From: Acidobacteriota bacterium
GTDB taxonomy: Bacteria > Acidobacteriota > Thermoanaerobaculia > Multivoradales > JAHEKO01
Assembly: GCA_030610025.1 (NCBI GenBank)
Contig: JAUWSP010000101.1
Coordinates: 1-8,239 of the forward strand
DNA: 8,239 nucleotides
Direction: 5' to 3'
A program made the position numbers and the translations under genes. Below, piece by piece: positions 5,769 to 8,239 of this stretch (position 1 is the first letter of the stretch; each line of letters starts with the position of its first letter). Under the pieces are notes generated by a model. The model was not told the DNA's origin and did no database searches. It saw only the letters and a list, made by a program, of their open reading frames with translations.

Positions 5769-6814
5769 TGCGCGTCTGCATCTGCTCCACGAAAGTTCCG
5801 TTCACCTACGGCGGGGCGGAAATCCTCGACGAAACGCTCGAATCGGAGCTGGCACGCCGTGGCTTCGAGGTGGAACGGATCAACCTCCCCTTCACCTGGT
5901 CCTCCAGGCGTGAGCTTCTCAAGAGCGGTCTGCTCTGGCGCCTCTTGGACCTGAAGACGGCCAGCGGCGACGAGATCGATCTGGTCATCGCCACACGATT
6001 CCCGTCCTACCTGATCCGGCATCCCAACAAGGTGGTCTGGCTCTATCACCAGTTCCGCCAGGCCTATGACCTTCATGGCACCCGATACGGCTTCCTGGGC
6101 CCCGGCGAAGAGGATCAGATGGTCGTGGACACGATTCACGCGATGGACAAGCGGGGGCTGGGAGAGGCGCGTGCCCTTTTCGCCATCGCTCGCAACGTAG
6201 CGCAGCGCCTGCAGACTCACAACGGATTGGAGGCGCGGACCCTCTACCCGCCCCCCAAGCTGGGTGACCAGTTGCGATGTGAGGGCTATGGGGACTACCT
6301 GTTCTTCGCCGGCCGCCTGGACGAGATGAAACGCGTCGAGGCCATGGTCAAGGCCTTCCAACAGACCCGCTCCGGCGTCAAGGGCAAGATCGCCGGCACC
6401 GGTCCTCTTCAAGCCAGTCTCGCGTCCTTGATCGCCGAGTCGGGGCTCGGCGAAAGAGTCGAGCTCCTGGGTTGGGTCGAAGATGAAGAGCTTCTGGATC
6501 ACTATGCCCGGTGCCTCGCCGTCTACCATGCGCCGTACGACGAAGACTACGGATTCGTGACTCTGGAGGCCTTCGGAGCGCTCAAGCCGGTGGTCACCGC
6601 CGCCGATTCGGGAGGAGTTCTGGAGTTCGTTCGAGACGGCGTAAACGGGGTGGTCTGCGGAGCCGCGGAGCCGCGACAGATGGCCCGCGCCTTCGATGAG
6701 CTGTTCGAGAATCCCTCGAGGACCCAGGCGATGGGCGAGAAGGGCAAGGAGGCCATCACAGAGATCTCGTGGGATCGTGTGATCAACGAATTGACCGCTA
6801 CATTGCCCGGGTGA
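5768..6814 (+). CDS. GT4-family (GT-B fold) glycosyltransferase
   Basis: 348 residues from ATG 5768; a GTG three bases earlier would overlap the upstream stop by 4 nt. The N-terminal acceptor domain starts with a beta-strand and a GGAE loop at 15-18. The C-terminal donor domain has FFAGRLDEMKRVEAMVKAF at 179-197 (GR..E.KR, diphosphate-binding Arg183/Lys188 region), GTGPL at 210-214, LGWVEDEELLDHY at 234-246, and YDEDYGFVTLEAFGALKPVV from 257. The last holds a full EX7E motif (Glu259 and Glu267), the nucleotide-sugar signature of retaining GT4 enzymes. No signal peptide or membrane span: a cytoplasmic, probably membrane-associated enzyme that adds one sugar from an NDP-sugar to a growing glycan or lipid-linked acceptor. 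Sugar and acceptor cannot be read. Weak SD, so translation is probably coupled to the small coiled-coil protein before it; the next glycosyltransferase begins inside its stop. Confidence 0.9.
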   Translation: MRVCICSTKVPFTYGGAEILDETLESELARRGFEVERINLPFTWSSRRELLKSGLLWRLLDLKTASGDEIDLVIATRFPSYLIRHPNKVVWLYHQFRQAYDLHGTRYGFLGPGEEDQMVVDTIHAMDKRGLGEARALFAIARNVAQRLQTHNGLEARTLYPPPKLGDQLRCEGYGDYLFFAGRLDEMKRVEAMVKAFQQTRSGVKGKIAGTGPLQASLASLIAESGLGERVELLGWVEDEELLDHYARCLAVYHAPYDEDYGFVTLEAFGALKPVVTAADSGGVLEFVRDGVNGVVCGAAEPRQMARAFDELFENPSRTQAMGEKGKEAITEISWDRVINELTATLPG

Positions 6815-8193
6815 GCTCTTTGCGTCTCGCCTATTGCAGCCCCTTGCCGCCCGCCCACTCCGGTATCGCGGACTACAGCGCCGGGCTGCTGGCAGAGCTC
6901 GAGCCACGCTGCGAGGAAATCCGGCTCTTCAGTGCTGGCGGTGCTCCTGTCTCGACGTCGATCCAACGTCGATACGATGTGGCACCTCTCTCAGAGTTAC
7001 CAAAGTGGAGTCAGCGAGAAGCGACGCTCTACCAGATCGGCAACGAGCCACGGTTCCACGGCGCGATCTACGAGATGGCCATGCGGGATCCAGGCGTGGT
7101 CGTGCTCCACGAATTCATGCTGCAGCACCTGATCCGGGGCCTTACCGTGGACCGGCGTCGCTCGGCGGAATATGCGGCCATCATGCGGAGCTGCTACGGC
7201 GAAGGGGGTGAGCTGGCGGCCCGCCGCTATCTCGGAACGGGAGCCGGGCGAGACTTGTGGGCCTACCCTTTGTTCGAGCCCATCGTGGATGGCAGTCGGG
7301 GAGTCATCGTGCATAACCAGACGGCGAGAGACCGGATTCTGGCGAGTCGCCCCGATGCCGCGATCGAGATCGTACCTCACCTCCTGCTTCACGAAAGCTC
7401 GGCCGACCCACTGTCGTCGGCAGATCTGGCAGACCTTCGACGACAGCTCGGCATACCCGAATCCGCCTTTGTCGTCGCCTCGTTCGGGCTCATGTCCGAG
7501 GCCAAGCGGCTGGAGGTGGCTCTGGCTGCCTTTGCCGGCCTCCGCCAGCGGGTGCCCGACGCCCGCTTCTACCTGGTCGGCGATACCTCTCCATTCCTGG
7601 GCCTCGAAAGTGTTCTACAAGGGGATCTGGGGCAAGGTGTGGTGGTAACCGGCAGGCAGGATCTGGACAGCTTCGTTGCCTACATGCAGGCAGTCGACGT
7701 GGCCGTCAACCTGCGGTCTCCCTCCGGCGGGGAGACTTCCGGTACGGCGCTGCGCCTTCTGGGTCTCGGACAGACGGTGGTCGTATCGAAGATCGGTTGG
7801 TTGGGTGAGATCCCTGAGGACGCGGTCGTCAAAGTGCCGGTAGACGATCGCGAGGAGCAGACGCTGCTGGCTGCTCTCTGGACCCTCGCCGAGGAGCCCG
7901 AGCTTCGGAGGAGGCTTGGTGAGGGCGCCAGGCGATGGGCCTTGTCAGAGCATGCTCCGGATCGGGTGGGCGACCTCTACATCCAGGCCATCCAGCGTTT
8001 CGCCTCCCTCGAACCAAGGCGCTCGGCCTCGCGGCTGGATCACCTCGCCAGCCAGCCTCCGGACCTCAGGGCAAGGATCGCGGACGAGGTGGGGGAAGCC
8101 CTCTTCGATCTGGGCGCAGAGGAGACTGAAAGCGACCTGCTTGCCGAGGCGGCGGAGGCGCTCGAGGACCTTGGATTGGCAGTGAGGGAGTAG
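6811..8193 (+). CDS. GT4-like (GT-B fold) glycosyltransferase with acidic helical tail
   Basis: 460 residues from GTG 6811, which overlaps the previous stop as GTGA; this start puts the Rossmann strand and SGIADYSAGLL (17-27) at the N-terminus as expected. An upstream ATG at 6769 would add 14 residues inside the previous gene and is less likely. Seen: LHEFMLQHL at 99-107, GVIVHNQTARDRI at 164-176, the donor-site segment SFGLMSEAKRLEVALAAF at 224-241 (Lys232), FYLVGD at 253-258, VTGRQDLDSFVAYM at 279-292 and SGGETSGTALRLL at 305-317. Glu308 matches the first Glu of EX7E but Leu316 sits where the second is expected. Relatives with a 'GETS' loop appear in polysaccharide clusters. Residues from about 400 form a helical, Glu-rich tail rarely needed for catalysis. 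Cytoplasmic; donor and acceptor unknown. Likely works with the preceding glycosyltransferase on the same glycan. Confidence 0.88.
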   Translation: MSSLRLAYCSPLPPAHSGIADYSAGLLAELEPRCEEIRLFSAGGAPVSTSIQRRYDVAPLSELPKWSQREATLYQIGNEPRFHGAIYEMAMRDPGVVVLHEFMLQHLIRGLTVDRRRSAEYAAIMRSCYGEGGELAARRYLGTGAGRDLWAYPLFEPIVDGSRGVIVHNQTARDRILASRPDAAIEIVPHLLLHESSADPLSSADLADLRRQLGIPESAFVVASFGLMSEAKRLEVALAAFAGLRQRVPDARFYLVGDTSPFLGLESVLQGDLGQGVVVTGRQDLDSFVAYMQAVDVAVNLRSPSGGETSGTALRLLGLGQTVVVSKIGWLGEIPEDAVVKVPVDDREEQTLLAALWTLAEEPELRRRLGEGARRWALSEHAPDRVGDLYIQAIQRFASLEPRRSASRLDHLASQPPDLRARIADEVGEALFDLGAEETESDLLAEAAEALEDLGLAVRE

Positions 8194-8206
8194 GGCGGTG
8201 AGGGCT
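8183..8206. repeat. Three degenerate 8-bp G-rich units at the end of the last glycosyltransferase gene
   Basis: TGAGGGAG, TAGGGCGG and TGAGGGCT follow one another without gaps and run across the TAG stop (8191-8193). The third unit plus TG is identical to 5301-5310. The array is short and imperfect, so it may be chance in G-rich DNA or a remnant of a longer repeat. Confidence 0.3.
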
Positions 8207-8239
8207 TGCCTGGCGCCAACTAGCCTCCGGCGAGGCCGC
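8194..8239. other. Right-edge spacer, no gene recognised
   Basis: The last 46 bp hold the end of the G-rich repeat and a small dyad GCCTC-CGGC-GAGGC at 8223-8236 (5-bp stem). No T-run follows within the window, so a terminator cannot be claimed, and no start codon with a ribosome binding site is evident. Confidence 0.4.

Noticed and set aside
5501..6907. A 468-codon open frame on the minus strand covering the first glycosyltransferase gene
   Set aside because: It runs codon-for-codon antisense to the glycosyltransferase, where stops would require TTA, CTA or TCA codons in the sense gene, all rare in G+C-rich genes. Its translation shows no recognisable domain, while the plus strand has full GT4 motifs and coupled starts.
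8223..8236. Small hairpin GCCTC-CGGC-GAGGC near the right edge as a terminator
   Set aside because: Stem of only 5 bp and no T-run visible before the window ends.
1..8239. CRISPR arrays, tRNA/rRNA genes, insertion sequences, phage or toxin-antitoxin genes
   Set aside because: Nothing found: no spaced long direct repeats, no cloverleaf-like sequence in the short spacers, no transposase or integrase motifs, and nearly all sequence is covered by ordinary metabolic and glycosyltransferase genes.

Overview
The window is a G+C-rich (roughly 60-65 % by eye), densely packed bacterial segment. A lipoprotein signal with a classic lipobox and a polysaccharide-type glycosyltransferase cluster suggest a diderm (Gram-negative-type) bacterium. 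The overall style would fit Acidobacteriota or a similar high-GC soil, sediment or marine lineage, but that taxonomic guess is an inference with low confidence. No rRNA, tRNA, CRISPR array, insertion sequence or phage gene was found.

Layout. (1) A leftward gene set occupies 1-2992, read from right to left: a DDAH/arginine-deiminase-like guanidino-modifying hydrolase (2992-2123), an M20 ArgE/DapE-type metallo-deacylase (2095-818) and a secreted beta-lactamase-fold serine hydrolase lipoprotein (777 to beyond the left edge). The gaps are only 27 and 40 bp, so this looks like one operon. (2) A 99-bp divergent intergenic region (2993-3091) carries a perfect 8-bp inverted repeat, a candidate operator. 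(3) A rightward pair follows: a short homoserine dehydrogenase without ACT domain (3092-4189), overlapping by 4 bp a fold-type I PLP aminotransferase (4186-5292). (4) An 89-bp spacer with degenerate 8-bp G-rich repeats separates this pair from (5) a rightward polysaccharide-type group: a small protein with an amphipathic helix and coiled coil (5382-5768), then two GT4/GT-B glycosyltransferases (5768-6814 and 6811-8193). The starts and stops in this group overlap by 1 and 4 nt. The last 46 bp after it hold no recognisable gene.

How they may work together. The first two leftward genes and the homoserine dehydrogenase/aminotransferase pair all act on amino acids and share one divergent control region. 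A joint role in taking apart or building a guanidino or N-acyl amino acid is therefore plausible: amidino hydrolysis, deacylation, transamination, and homoserine to aspartate semialdehyde. This is inference; no substrate can be read from the sequence. The glycosyltransferase group is a separate module, probably the left end of a surface polysaccharide cluster continuing to the right. No wholly unknown system is evident. The best leads are the divergent amino acid locus with its palindrome and the small helix/coiled-coil protein at the head of the glycosyltransferase group.
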